DNA of 64,000 nucleotides from Kushneria aurantia DSM 21353 (GCF_000382245.1 NZ_KB907881.1:1-64000), one strand, 5' to 3'; counted from the stretch's first letter, positions 17,170-26,763 are shown. Made by a program: numbers and translations. Notes: a model not told the origin generated them from the letters alone.

Positions 17170-18597
17170 TCAGGCCCGCTGACCTTCGCCTTCCTCACCG
17201 TCGGCCGACCTGTCATGACGCTTTTCAAGATCGCGCTTGATGGTCTCGAGAAAGGGTTCGTTAACCTTGAAAAGACAGGTGATCAGCGCCAGTAGAAAAT
17301 GCAGGACACCGGGGATGACCGTGGCAAGCAGCGCGATACCATTGAGAGACGAGGCCGTCTGGTTATCCATACCCGACTGATAGCTGACCAGGGCGAGGGT
17401 AAAGCTGACGATAGCGCCGCCGGTCGCCCAGGCCAGCTTGATAAAAAAGAGGTTGAAGGCAAAGGTCATACCCGAAGTGCGCTTGCCGGTTTTCCACTCA
17501 CCGTACTCATCGGTAAAGGCCATCATGGAGAAGGAGAGCGGCAGCAGAAATCCCAGAATCATGCAGCCTACCAGGTTGAGTCCAACCCAGATAATATGAT
17601 ATTCACCGGGTACGAAATAGGCCAGGCAGGAGCCCACCCCCAGCACCACATTGGTCAGAATAAAGAGCCTGACCGTCTCCATACGTTTGGCAAGGTAGTT
17701 GACGACAATGCTGCCGACGATGCCGGACAGCGTCGCCACGGCAAAAAAGAACGACACGAAAGACGGTGAACCTTCAAGGTAGTATTGAATGAAGTAGATC
17801 GCCGACCCGCCCTTGACGTTGAAAATATTCATGACCACAAAGGTGATCAAAAACATCAGCACCAGCTGATCGTTTTTGAGCGTGTTGGCGATCAGAGTCT
17901 TCAGCCCGTACTGCATATCGCGAGTGTCAATGCGCTCCCTGACGGTGGCAAAACAGACAAGAAAGGCCACCACTGCCAGCACCGCCAGCAGTGCCACGCC
18001 GTACTGATAGCCAAAGGCCCGGTTGCCCTGCCCCAACCACTCCGCCAGCAGCGGCAACCCGACCATCACACAAAAGGCCGCCACGCCGTTCAGTGCGAAG
18101 CGATACGACTGACAGGAGACCACCTCGCGCGAACTTTTGGTCATCACATTGATCAGCGCGCAGTAGGGTACGTTAATGGCGGTATAGGTCAGCGACAGCA
18201 GGAAATAGGTCATCACCGCATAGGCGATCAGCGCGGTACCGTCGAGCGCGGGAGAATAGAAGGCCAGAAAAACGATCACTCCCATCGGCAGTGCCATCCA
18301 CAGCTGCCAGGGGCGATATTTGCCCCAGCGGGTGCGGGTCCTGTCGGCCAGCATGCCCATCATGGGATCGGTAAAGGCATCCAGAATGCGCAGCACCATG
18401 AACATGGTGCCAACCACGGCCGGCGCCAGACCGAAGATGTCGGTATAGAAAAAGGTCAGAAAGTTGCCGATCAGCGCGGTAACGATGGTGCCCCCGGCAT
18501 CACCCAGGCCGTAACCGATCTTTTCACGGCGCGACACGCGATCGGCTTCGGCCACCTCCTGTTTATCCTTCATGACGGAAGACACACGGGACTGCAT
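17170..18597 (-). CDS. GPH-family (MFS) glycoside/pentoside:cation symporter
   Basis: 475-residue, 12-helix inner-membrane transporter of the glycoside-pentoside-hexuronide family. The start at 18597 follows a strong GGAGGAGG; a longer frame is not used. Family marks: EKIGYGLGDAGGTIVTALIGNFLTFFYTD at the N-terminus, RILDAFTDPMMGMLADRTRTRWGKYRPW (loop 2-3), and YTAINVPYCALINVMTKSSREV. It probably imports arabino-oligosaccharide or an arabinofuranoside for the GH127 enzyme encoded next. Three phased GCGCAA repeats lie about 290 bp upstream. Confidence 0.88.
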   Translation of the reverse strand: MQSRVSSVMKDKQEVAEADRVSRREKIGYGLGDAGGTIVTALIGNFLTFFYTDIFGLAPAVVGTMFMVLRILDAFTDPMMGMLADRTRTRWGKYRPWQLWMALPMGVIVFLAFYSPALDGTALIAYAVMTYFLLSLTYTAINVPYCALINVMTKSSREVVSCQSYRFALNGVAAFCVMVGLPLLAEWLGQGNRAFGYQYGVALLAVLAVVAFLVCFATVRERIDTRDMQYGLKTLIANTLKNDQLVLMFLITFVVMNIFNVKGGSAIYFIQYYLEGSPSFVSFFFAVATLSGIVGSIVVNYLAKRMETVRLFILTNVVLGVGSCLAYFVPGEYHIIWVGLNLVGCMILGFLLPLSFSMMAFTDEYGEWKTGKRTSGMTFAFNLFFIKLAWATGGAIVSFTLALVSYQSGMDNQTASSLNGIALLATVIPGVLHFLLALITCLFKVNEPFLETIKRDLEKRHDRSADGEEGEGQRA

Positions 18598-19006
18598 ACC
18601 CCCTCCTCCAGCGGATGTCGCAATCCGCTGCGTTACTTCGACATCGAATCCTTTCCGCAAGCCGGCGTTCACCGATCTGCACTGCGCGCCTGTGTTGATA
18701 TCACGGCAGGCTTCGCGCTCTTTTATCGAAATCGAAGCTATTACGTCTGAGGAGAAGCGCCTAATATTACTTTTGTTATACTTCCATACCATTTCATTGA
18801 AAAATAAAACAATAGAGTTGCAATACAGATGGTTACAGCATCACAACGAATACCCTTGCACGACCAAGGTAGCGGAAAAGAAAAAGCGCAATTATGCGCA
18901 AATCAGCGCCATTTTGCGCAAACGAATAAAACAATATCAGTCGTTTGCGAGAAAGAGCAGGTGCATGCTGGTGTCGGTCGGTTCATAGCACCGGCCAACA
19001 GCAGCG
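18598..19006. other. AT-rich intergenic region with phased GCGCAA repeats
   Basis: No credible gene lies in this gap between the leftward arabinoside operon and the 3' end of glrR. Three direct copies of GCGCAA occur at 18886-18891, 18896-18901 and 18916-18921, spaced exactly 10 and 20 bp, so they lie on one face of the helix. This is the kind of array bound by AraC-type or other multimeric regulators; the regulator is not encoded next to it. The region should carry the operon promoter. Confidence 0.4.
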
Positions 19007-20353
19007 CTACGACGTCGGTGCCGGCTTGAAGGTGGCAGGGTCGAGCTCATGGCGGGCCAAAAGCTTGTAGAAATCGGTACGGTTGCGCCCGGCGATGCGC
19101 GCCGCCTGGCTGACGTTGCCCTCGGTGATCTTGAGCACCTTGACCAGATAGCCATGCTCGAAACCTGACCGCGCTTCGTTGAACGACGGCAGGCTGCTCT
19201 CCTCGGAAGCCAGCGCCCGGGCGACCAGCGCATGGGGAATCACTGCAGCACTGGAGAGCGCCACGCACTGCTCCACCACGTTGATCAGCTGGCGCACGTT
19301 GCCCGGCCAGCTGTGGGAAGCCAACAGGTTCAATGCCTGCGGCGAAAACCGCCGCACCGAGGGGCGATGGCGCCGGGCGGCCAGCTCGAGATGATGGCGC
19401 GCCAACAGGGGGATATCCTCGGGGCGCTCGGCCAGTGACGGCAGGCGTAGATTGACGACGTTGAGGCGGTAGAAAAGGTCTTCGCGAAAGTCGCCCTGCG
19501 TCATCGCCGTCTGCAGGTCGCGGTGAGTGGCCGAGACCACCCGTACATCCACCTCGATACTTTGCGTACTGCCCAGCGGACGAATGCAGCGCTCCTGCAG
19601 CACGCGCAGCAGTTTGACCTGCAGGGCGAGCGGCATATCGCCGATCTCGTCGAGAAACAGAGTGCCGCCATCGGCGGCGCGAAACAGGCCGTCGTGGGCA
19701 CTGACCGCACCAGTGAAGGCGCCTCGGGTGTGGCCGAAAAGTTCGCTCTCCAGAAGTTGGTCGGGCAGCGCACCGCAGTTGATCGCCACAAAGGGCTGCG
19801 CGGCACGCGAGCTGGCGCGATGCAGGGCGCGGGCGAGCAGCTCCTTGCCGGAGCCGGAAGGCCCGGAAATCAATACGCTGACGTCGCTGTCGGCCACGCG
19901 CCCGGCCTGCTCCAGCACCTCTTCCATCGCCGGGCTGCGGGTAATGATCGGCTGGCGCCAGTCGCTTTCCAGGTGGCTTTCACCGCCCGGCGAGGCCTCG
20001 GCAAGCGCCTGACGCACGGCGGCGAACAGCTCGTCACGGTCGATCGGTTTGGTGAGAAAGCTGAACACGCCCTGGCGAGTGGCGCTGACCGCTTCGGGAA
20101 TCGAGCCGTGGGCGGTCAGGATGATCACCGGCAGGCCGGGATGACGCGACTGTATCTCGCCAAACAGCGCCATGCCGTCCATGCCATCCATGCGCAGATC
20201 GCTGAGCACCAGGTCGGGGCGCTGACGTTCGATCAGGGCCAGCGCCCGGTCACCGCTCTCTGCAGTCGTCACCCGGTAGCCGCTGCTCTCCAGCCGCATG
20301 CCCAGGAGTTTGAGCAGGCTGGGATCGTCGTCCACCAACAGCAGATGGGCCAT
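19007..20353 (-). CDS. glrR: sigma-54-dependent response regulator GlrR/QseF
   Basis: 448-residue NtrC-type activator: receiver domain with phospho-acceptor Asp52 (LVLSDLRMDG), AAA+ ATPase (Walker A GPSGSGKELLARA, GAFTGA loop for sigma-54 contact, LFLDEIGDMPL), and a C-terminal Fis-type HTH (GNVSQAARIAGRNRTDFYKLL). The ATG at 20353 has GGAG at correct spacing; longer frames are less likely. It is the third gene of glrK-qseG-glrR, as in enterics, where phosphorylated GlrR drives sigma-54 promoters of envelope-stress genes and small RNAs (GlmY) and rpoE. Confidence 0.92.
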   Translation of the reverse strand: MAHLLLVDDDPSLLKLLGMRLESSGYRVTTAESGDRALALIERQRPDLVLSDLRMDGMDGMALFGEIQSRHPGLPVIILTAHGSIPEAVSATRQGVFSFLTKPIDRDELFAAVRQALAEASPGGESHLESDWRQPIITRSPAMEEVLEQAGRVADSDVSVLISGPSGSGKELLARALHRASSRAAQPFVAINCGALPDQLLESELFGHTRGAFTGAVSAHDGLFRAADGGTLFLDEIGDMPLALQVKLLRVLQERCIRPLGSTQSIEVDVRVVSATHRDLQTAMTQGDFREDLFYRLNVVNLRLPSLAERPEDIPLLARHHLELAARRHRPSVRRFSPQALNLLASHSWPGNVRQLINVVEQCVALSSAAVIPHALVARALASEESSLPSFNEARSGFEHGYLVKVLKITEGNVSQAARIAGRNRTDFYKLLARHELDPATFKPAPTS

Positions 20354-20460
20354 CTTGACTCCGCTCCCCGCTTCATACTGCAGGGTATCCACTTCAAAGG
20401 AATTCATCGCCAGCGCCTGCCGGTGCCGGCCATGCAGGGGTGACCGTTGCAACGTCTTGA

Positions 20461-21015
20461 CTAGCGCTGATTCATGCTCTGCTCGATCGCCGTCAGGGCG
20501 TCCAGCTTTCGGCGCAGTTCGGCGTTTTGCGCCTCCAGCTCACGAATGCGTCCGCGCTGGCGGCTGTTGCCGGCACTGCTGCGGCTCTGCTGCTCATCGA
20601 GGCGCGCATTCAGCGCAATGCGCTGCTCAACGTCATGGCGCCACTGCTGCAGCAGCGGCTGAATGGAGGATGGTGCCTCGGCGCTGTAGCGGCGCAGCAG
20701 TGCCACACTCTGCGACCACTGCGCCGGCTGTTGGTAGGCATAAACCAGAGCGCGCACCAGCCCTGCGCGCGGCGAGTCGTCCTGCATGTAATGCAGTACC
20801 TCATCGCGCCACTGGGCGCTGCCGGTCTGGGCGGTACGGCCAAAGGCCACCCAGGTGGGCAGCAGGCACTCGTCGTCCACGAGGCTTGGAATGCCGTGGG
20901 TCACACAGTGCTGCTCGGTCGTACCGGAAAGGCGGCTATCGGTGAGCGAGCAGCCGCCCAGCAACAGCGTCAGGCCGAGCAGGCCTGCAGCGTATCGGTT
21001 GTGCCTGATCATCAT
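20461..21015 (-). CDS. qseG: QseG-like outer-membrane lipoprotein
   Basis: 184-residue lipoprotein: signal LLGLTLLLGGC with the lipobox cysteine at about residue 22, then a helical domain and a C-terminal coiled-coil-like segment (IRELEAQNAELRRKLDALTAIEQSMN). It overlaps the glrK stop (ATGATGA), so translation is coupled. In enterics QseG contacts and controls the kinase GlrK/QseE. Sequence similarity to named QseG is weak; position and lipoprotein nature carry the call. Confidence 0.7.
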   Translation of the reverse strand: MMIRHNRYAAGLLGLTLLLGGCSLTDSRLSGTTEQHCVTHGIPSLVDDECLLPTWVAFGRTAQTGSAQWRDEVLHYMQDDSPRAGLVRALVYAYQQPAQWSQSVALLRRYSAEAPSSIQPLLQQWRHDVEQRIALNARLDEQQSRSSAGNSRQRGRIRELEAQNAELRRKLDALTAIEQSMNQR

Positions 21016-22541
21016 GTTCCTGCCAGCGTTTCTTGAGATGTATCCATCGCTGATGAAGCAATATTGTCACCCGAAGAATTGTCGCCCGAAGAGGCGTCGT
21101 CGATCCAGGGCAGTACCAGCCGGAAACAGACCTCGCAGCGCTGTGCCGGGTCATCGATCAGGGCCAGGTTGCCGTGCTGGGCACGAGCGCTTTCGGCCGC
21201 CACCGAAAGGCCGATACCGGAGCCCTTGAGCGGCCCCTTGCGCTGGCTGGCGCCCTGATAGAAGGGCTCGAAGAGATGAGCCCGGTCCTGCGCGGCGATC
21301 GGCGTGCCGGTGTTGGCCACTTCCACGGTCAAATGCTGCTGATCGGCGCTGGCCGACAGGTAGAGCTCTCCGTTATCGGCACCGTAGGCCACCGCATTGG
21401 ACACCAGGTTGTCGATAATGCGCATGGTGCGGGCACGGTCCGCCTGCCAGTAAAGCGGCGCGCGGCGCTCGACCACGCTGATGCCCTTCTGCTCCAGCGC
21501 CAGCCGATGCTTGGCCAGGGCGTCGCGGATGACGCCGGCCACATCGAAGCTGCTGACATTGAGGCGCCGATTGTGCTGCAGCAGGTTGTAATCGAGCAGC
21601 TGTTCGATCAGCGTCTGAAGCTCCTGACCACTGTCGTCGATCAGCAGCACGATCTCTCGCTGGCGCTGGCTCAGTTCCCCTACCACCCCATCGGCCAGCA
21701 ACCCCGAGCCTTCGCGGATGCTGGCCAGCGGCGTCTTGAGTTCATGAGACATATGGCGCAGAAACTGCTGTTTCTGCTCCTCCAGCTCACGCAGCCGCTG
21801 CGACAGCCAGTCGAGCCGGGTTTCCAGATTGACCAGCTCCAGAGGCCCCTTGATCGATTTGCGGTACTGCGACTCGGGCTCGCCGCCAATGCTCTGTATG
21901 CGGGCTTCGAGCTGGCGAATAGGACGGATAATGCGCCAGGTGAAAAACAGAATCAGCAGCAGGCTAAGCGACACCAGCACCAGCGTCGTCTGCCAGAGTC
22001 TGCTCGAGACGCGCTCAGCGCGAGCGCGAATACTGTCGATACGCGCATCCACCAGCTGCTGCGTCTGATCGGCGAGCTGCTCGGTTTGTTCGGAGAAGCG
22101 CTGAAAACGCGCCAGTTGATCGCTCAGACCGGCACTGTCGCCTTCGACCGCGTCTTCTGCCGGCGGCCGCAAAGCGTCCAGTTGACGCCTGAGGGAATCG
22201 ATCAGTGGCGTGTCACCGAGGAAGGCGGCGTGATCGCCCAGCAGCTCACGATAGCGCTGCTGGCGGTCGTCATAGATATCCAGAATGCTCCGGTCGCCCA
22301 GCACCGCATACTGGCGGGCGCTGCGCTCCATGTCGGTGGCCAGGTTGTTGAGCTGGCGAGCGCGGCGCGTCTGATCGACGGCTTCCCGGGCGCTGATGTC
22401 GGCCAGTTGGGAAATCTCGGAAAAACTCTGGCTGGCCAGATGGATCAGCACGCCGATCGGTACCATCACCAGCAAAAAGGCGGTCAGCACCTGCTGTAAC
22501 AAGGAGCGAGGGCGCCACAGACGCTTTTCACTTGAGGCCAT
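21012..22541 (-). CDS. glrK: sensor histidine kinase GlrK/QseE
   Basis: 509-residue membrane kinase. It has two transmembrane helices (about residues 16-36 and 184-203) bracketing a periplasmic helical sensor region, a HAMP-like stretch (ITWRIIRPIRQLEARI-type), the HisKA box with His266 (LRHMSHELKTPLASIREGSGLL), and an HATPase_c domain (DNLVSNAVAYGADNGEL, then GSGIGLSVAAESARAQHG). The ATG at 22541 gives MASSEKRLWRPRSLLQQVLTAF, typical for the family; GGAGA lies upstream at a longish spacing. It phosphorylates GlrR. A long non-coding stretch precedes it, where enterics carry the GlmY small RNA. Confidence 0.9.
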   Translation of the reverse strand: MASSEKRLWRPRSLLQQVLTAFLLVMVPIGVLIHLASQSFSEISQLADISAREAVDQTRRARQLNNLATDMERSARQYAVLGDRSILDIYDDRQQRYRELLGDHAAFLGDTPLIDSLRRQLDALRPPAEDAVEGDSAGLSDQLARFQRFSEQTEQLADQTQQLVDARIDSIRARAERVSSRLWQTTLVLVSLSLLLILFFTWRIIRPIRQLEARIQSIGGEPESQYRKSIKGPLELVNLETRLDWLSQRLRELEEQKQQFLRHMSHELKTPLASIREGSGLLADGVVGELSQRQREIVLLIDDSGQELQTLIEQLLDYNLLQHNRRLNVSSFDVAGVIRDALAKHRLALEQKGISVVERRAPLYWQADRARTMRIIDNLVSNAVAYGADNGELYLSASADQQHLTVEVANTGTPIAAQDRAHLFEPFYQGASQRKGPLKGSGIGLSVAAESARAQHGNLALIDDPAQRCEVCFRLVLPWIDDASSGDNSSGDNIASSAMDTSQETLAGT

Positions 22542-23240
22542 TGGCGAGCGGTCTCCGATAGGCGGGTCAAACGATACAAAATATACCTGCAGACAAAGAA
22601 TAACCGATAAACCCAACGCTCGATAACGCAACGATACTGTATTACACCCTTCGAGCCTGTCGGATGAGCGCCCGAATGGGCTTCGGAAACAACATGCACA
22701 ACATCGCCCAACAAAAAATCGCCGGGAGCGATTTTTGACGCCGCAGGCGGCCCGTCGGGTACCCGCCAGGGATGGCCGGGTACAAAAAAAAGACCGACGA
22801 TAGCCGGCCATAAGTACGCAGGGAACTGAAAAATCACAATGACAAACGGCGTCGGTCGGAGGCGTTGCCGCTGGTGTCGTGCAATGTCGGGGGCATCCAT
22901 GCCCGGCTATCCATGCCGTAGCGTCCCTTCAATGAGCCTCATCGAAAGCCGATCGCGCCGCCCTGGCGGCGGAAACTTTACCGACACTTCACCAGTCGAA
23001 TAGCCAGAACCGTGCCACAATCAAAATAATATTTTTAATTCAAAAGCATACGGGTAAAAAGCAGGCCCGGATGCGCCCATCCAGGACACTGGCGGCCAGA
23101 AGAGAGCGCAAAGCGTCGCTGATCGGCGACAGCGTGAAGTTGTTTTTTGATCAAGCCATTGACCAGGAAGGCGTTTATGCTGTCTCTCCACGGCGACAGC
23201 CTGCCGCGGGCTGTCGGCAAAAAGCGACAGATGCCACCCG
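22542..23240. other. long structured intergenic region upstream of glrK
   Basis: About 700 bp between glrK and argA (both leftward) with no credible gene. It contains a symmetric 9-bp hairpin, AAAAATCGC / GCGATTTTT (22714-22722 with 22728-22736), with T or A runs making it a possible terminator on both strands. Right after it come GC-rich inverted repeats (GTACCCG...CGGGTAC, 22759-22783, next to an A8 run) and GCCGCC-CTGG-CGGCGG near 22954-22970. In enterics this position upstream of glrK holds the GlmY small RNA; a structured RNA is possible here but no sequence match to GlmY is claimed. No good sigma-54 promoter was found; the best GG-N10-GC pairing (minus strand, about 22694-22713) is weak. 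Confidence 0.35.
22714..22736. terminator. bidirectional intrinsic terminator-like hairpin
   Basis: AAAAATCGC-CGGGA-GCGATTTTT: 9-bp stem, 5-base loop, with T tracts completing the stem on both strands. It lies 173 bp upstream of the glrK start and would end leftward transcripts arriving from argA. Confidence 0.55.
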
Positions 23241-24554
23241 TCACGCCGCCGCCAGCGCCTTGATGAGCACGCGAGAATTGCGCTGAAGGTTGTAGCATTC
23301 GCGCCGCCGCCGGGGCAGCGCCTCAAGGTCGGCAAGCGTAAAGTCGTGCTCGAGAAACCAGTGCAGCGTATGCGTGGTAAGAGCAAAAAGCTGCTCAAGC
23401 CCTGCCGCCCTGGCGCGCTTTTCAACCTCTGCCAGCAGAGTGCTGCCGCGGTCACTGCCGCGATAGCTGCCGTGCACCGCCACGCAGGCCAGTTCGCCAC
23501 AGGCCGCTTCCGGGTAGGCGTATAGCGCCGCACAGCCGATCACCATGCCGTCGCGCTCGATCACCACGTAGTCGTCGATCTCCTGCTCGAGGCGCTCACG
23601 GGAGCGCGCTACCAACATGCCGCGCTCCTCCAGCGGGCGCAGCAGCTCCTGCAGGCCGCCGATATCGTCAATGCGTGCGGTGCGCAGCTGCTCGTAGCGT
23701 TCGCGGGTGATCATGGTGCCCACCCCGTCGCGAGTGAACAGCTCGGCCAGCAGCGCATCGCGGTCGCGCCACGACAGCAGGTGGGTGCGTGCTACACCCT
23801 GACGAGCGGCCGTGCAGGCGATATGTACGTGCTCGGCCAGCTCGCCGTCGTCGTCACATACCAGTCCCTGCGCCTCGCCGGGGCTCAACTGCCGCAGCAG
23901 ACCGCCCTGGGCGTCATACAGGCCGCGGGCATGGCCGAGAATGATGAGCTTGTCGGCGACCAGTGAAACGGCGGCGTGGCGCGCGATATCAGCGGCGTCG
24001 ATATCGAACACCTCACCGGTACTCGAATAGCCCAGCGGCGGCAGTACCACCAGTGAACGCTGGTCGAGCAGGTTGCGGATCGCTGCGGTGCGAACCCGGC
24101 GCACCTCACCGCCGCGCAGGAAATCGACCCCCTCGCGAATGCCCAGCGGACGCGCCATGACCAGGTTGCCGCTGATGGCGTTGATCTCGACACCGTGCAG
24201 CGGCGTGTTGGAAAGTCCCGGCGACAGCCGCGCCTCGATCGCCAGTCGCAACGCCGAGATTTCGCGCTCGATAATCGTCATGGCCTGCTCGTCGACCACG
24301 AACCGCCCCTGATGGCGGCGCGGCTCGACCCGAGCCTGCGCCAGCGCGCGGCGCACCTGGGTCCTGGCACCGAACACCAGCACCAGCCGCACGCCCAGGG
24401 TGTGCAAAAGCGCCAGATCCTGAATCAGCGGCGCTCGGCGCTCCGCCTCCAATCCCTCGCCCTCGATCAGCACCACGAAGGTACGACCACGGTGCGCGTC
24501 GATGTAGGTCGATGAGCTGCGAAACCAGTCGGCGAAGGGAAATGACGTGTCCAA
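23241..24554 (-). CDS. argA: N-acetylglutamate synthase (amino-acid acetyltransferase)
   Basis: 437-residue enzyme for the first step of arginine synthesis (glutamate + acetyl-CoA). The N-terminal amino-acid-kinase-like domain (WFRSSSTYIDAHRGRTFVVL, LVLVFGARTQVRRAL) usually binds the arginine inhibitor. The C-terminal GNAT acetyltransferase domain (DDYVVIERDGMVIGCAALYAY, ELACVAVHGSYRGSDRGSTLLAEVEKRAR) binds acetyl-CoA and ends RECYNLQRNSRVLIKALAAA-like. Length matches bacterial ArgA. It stands alone, 131 bp downstream of the phosphate transporter gene. Confidence 0.95.
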   Translation of the reverse strand: MDTSFPFADWFRSSSTYIDAHRGRTFVVLIEGEGLEAERRAPLIQDLALLHTLGVRLVLVFGARTQVRRALAQARVEPRRHQGRFVVDEQAMTIIEREISALRLAIEARLSPGLSNTPLHGVEINAISGNLVMARPLGIREGVDFLRGGEVRRVRTAAIRNLLDQRSLVVLPPLGYSSTGEVFDIDAADIARHAAVSLVADKLIILGHARGLYDAQGGLLRQLSPGEAQGLVCDDDGELAEHVHIACTAARQGVARTHLLSWRDRDALLAELFTRDGVGTMITRERYEQLRTARIDDIGGLQELLRPLEERGMLVARSRERLEQEIDDYVVIERDGMVIGCAALYAYPEAACGELACVAVHGSYRGSDRGSTLLAEVEKRARAAGLEQLFALTTHTLHWFLEHDFTLADLEALPRRRRECYNLQRNSRVLIKALAAA

Positions 24555-24685
24555 GGCGACTCCGGGCGCGGGCAGGGGGATAGCGGTCGGCGACGCAATG
24601 CCGACCGAGCGGAAGATGCCGATCCACTATATCACTGCACGAGCAGTGTTCATCACCGGCCGCGACAGCGCCCGCGGTGGGCCGC

Positions 24686-25954
24686 TCAGCCGAACATGCC
24701 CTTGAACATGAAAAAGAACATGATCGACAGACCCGCGCCGGCCGGTAGCGTCACCAGCCAGGAGATGACGATGGTGCCCAGCACGCGCAGATTGAGCGCG
24801 CGCATGCCGCGCGCCAGGCCGACGCCCAGCACTGCACCCACCAACGTATGGGTGGTGGAGATCGGCAGGCCGGTGCCGGAAGCGATCACCACCGTGGTCG
24901 CTGCCGCCAGGGTGGCCGCAAAGCCACGCGACGGCGTCAGTTCGGTAATGCCGGTGCCGACGGTGGCGATCACCCGATGGCCATAGGTGACCAGCCCCAC
25001 CACGATACCGCCGCCGCCGAGAATCAGAATCCACCAGGGCAGTACCGCGCTGCCGCCGATCTCGCCGTGATGCGACACCACACTGACCACCGCCGCCAAC
25101 GGACCTACCGCATTGGCGACGTCGTTGGAGCCGTGGGCAAAGGCCATTGCACAGGCGGTGAACATCATCAGCACGCCGAAAATGCGCTCCACCCCGGAGA
25201 AGTGGAAACGATCCCTGCCATTGTGCGTGTCGACGCTGATACGCTGCTCCAGCAAAATACCCAGCACAGTGATGGTGGCGCCGATTCCCAGCGACCACAG
25301 CAGGGCATCGGTGAAGCTCAGCTCGAGCCCCACATGGCTCAGCCCCTTGAGCAGCGTCACCATGGCGATAATGAAGCCGACCATGAACATGTAGGCCGGT
25401 ACGTAGCGCCTGGCGGCGGCAAAGGGGTCCTGATTTTCGAAAATCAGCGCCTGAATCGAGCGAAACAGCAAAAAGGCCAGCACCCCGGCCACCAGCGGCG
25501 ACGTGATCCAGCTGGAAGCGATCATGCCGACCGCGCCCCACTGCACCGAGGCGGGCCCCAGCCCGGCGATGGCAAAACCGACGATAGCGCCCACCACCGA
25601 GTGGGTGGTGGAAACGGGCCAGCCCTTGCGCGAGGCGATCAGCAGCCAGATAGCCGCCGCCAACAGCGATGAGAGCATGCCGTAGATCAGAAACTGTGGC
25701 GTTTCATCCAGCAACCCGGGGTCGATAATGCCTCGCCGAATGGTCGAGGTAACCTCGCCACCGGCCAGCCAGGCGCCGAGAAATTCGAAGATGACGGCGA
25801 TGATAATCGCCTGACGGATGGTGATGGCCTTTGAGCCCACCGAGGTTCCCATGGCGTTGGCGACGTCATTGGCCCCCACCCCCCAGGCCATGAAAAAACC
25901 AAAAAGACAGGCGAGCAGAATGAAGAGCCCGCCATGCTGTGCGATGATATCCAT
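24686..25954 (-). CDS. Pit-family inorganic phosphate transporter
   Basis: 422-residue integral membrane symporter for inorganic phosphate (or metal phosphate) of the PiT/PNT family. The two family repeats are visible: GANDVANAMGTSVGSKAI near the N-terminus and HGSNDVANAVGPLAAV in the second half; other marks are WPVSTTHSVVGAIVG and GLPISTTHTLVGAVLG. About ten hydrophobic helices. It follows a DUF47/PhoU-like gene by 39 bp, the usual pairing for low-affinity phosphate uptake. Confidence 0.93.
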   Translation of the reverse strand: MDIIAQHGGLFILLACLFGFFMAWGVGANDVANAMGTSVGSKAITIRQAIIIAVIFEFLGAWLAGGEVTSTIRRGIIDPGLLDETPQFLIYGMLSSLLAAAIWLLIASRKGWPVSTTHSVVGAIVGFAIAGLGPASVQWGAVGMIASSWITSPLVAGVLAFLLFRSIQALIFENQDPFAAARRYVPAYMFMVGFIIAMVTLLKGLSHVGLELSFTDALLWSLGIGATITVLGILLEQRISVDTHNGRDRFHFSGVERIFGVLMMFTACAMAFAHGSNDVANAVGPLAAVVSVVSHHGEIGGSAVLPWWILILGGGGIVVGLVTYGHRVIATVGTGITELTPSRGFAATLAAATTVVIASGTGLPISTTHTLVGAVLGVGLARGMRALNLRVLGTIVISWLVTLPAGAGLSIMFFFMFKGMFG

Positions 25955-25993
25955 GGTCGATCAGAAGTCCAGCCAGGGCCCGGCCACCTGTAC

Positions 25994-26674
25994 CTAGCGG
26001 GCAAGAAGAATTTGCAGGCGGCTGCCCGCGCGTTCGGCACGATCGGAAACTTCGCCGATCCAGTCGATGATCCTGTAGAGAAACATGACGTCTACCGGCG
26101 GCAGTGTCTTTTCCAGTTCGAACAGCCGACGGCGAATCATCACCTGCTGCTCGTCGGCCTGATGCTCAAGATCATGCAGCTTGCGAATCTGATCGGTGAG
26201 AAGCTCGGAGACGTTGCGCCCGAAGCCCGACTCCAGCATATCGTCCATCTCCGCCATCGCCTCGCGGGTCTGGTGGACCGAGGCCACGGCGGTGCCCAGG
26301 TATTCGCTGAAAGTCTCCACCATCGCTGCGGGGATCTGCATCTGCCGGCCCAGCATAATGCCGGCGATATCCTTGATCTTGTTGGCGATCTTGTCCTGAA
26401 CACTGATCAGTTCAAGCAGATCGGAGCGTGACACGGGTAGAAAGATGCTGCTGGGCAGACTCATACGGATGCGCGTTTTAAGCTCATCGGCATCGCGCTC
26501 GCCGTTGCTGATGCGATCACGCAGCTCGCTCGCCCGCTGCCAGTCGCCGGCCAGAGTGGCCTCGAAAAAGGGTGGCAGCAGATCGGCGCACTCGACGGTC
26601 TTGTCGATATGCTCGATCAGTGGCTGGAACGGCGAACGTCCAAACAGTGCGGAAAAAGGGTTGGATGACACCAT
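25994..26674 (-). CDS. DUF47 (PhoU-like, TIGR00153) protein
   Basis: 226-residue helical cytosolic protein of the DUF47/TIGR00153 family, PhoU relatives that occur next to Pit transporters and are thought to modulate them. The start at 26674 (MVSSNPFSALFGRSPFQPL) matches the family N-terminus; an in-frame ATG 33 bp upstream is less likely. Typical segments: LPPFFEATLAGDW, LELISVQDKIANKIKDIAGIM, and EVSDRAERAGSRLQILLAR at the end. First gene of the DUF47-pit pair. Confidence 0.9.
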   Translation of the reverse strand: MVSSNPFSALFGRSPFQPLIEHIDKTVECADLLPPFFEATLAGDWQRASELRDRISNGERDADELKTRIRMSLPSSIFLPVSRSDLLELISVQDKIANKIKDIAGIMLGRQMQIPAAMVETFSEYLGTAVASVHQTREAMAEMDDMLESGFGRNVSELLTDQIRKLHDLEHQADEQQVMIRRRLFELEKTLPPVDVMFLYRIIDWIGEVSDRAERAGSRLQILLAR

Positions 26675-26763
26675 GGCTCTATCTTGCGGTGTAAATGACG
26701 CCGCCATGGTACGCGCCCGTCATCCTGTCGTCATGAAAATTTGCATCAACGGATCCGATCAAC

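Noticed and set aside
18572-18988. Plus-strand frame upstream of the sugar symporter
   Set aside because: It begins inside the symporter gene, has no start signal and biased composition; the region reads as regulatory DNA.
22484-22900. 138-codon minus-strand frame upstream of glrK
   Set aside because: It overlaps the glrK N-terminus in another frame and the hairpin cluster; no start signal or family.
23021-23298. Short minus-strand frames after argA
   Set aside because: They overlap the argA 3' end or lack start signals; composition gives no support for a gene.
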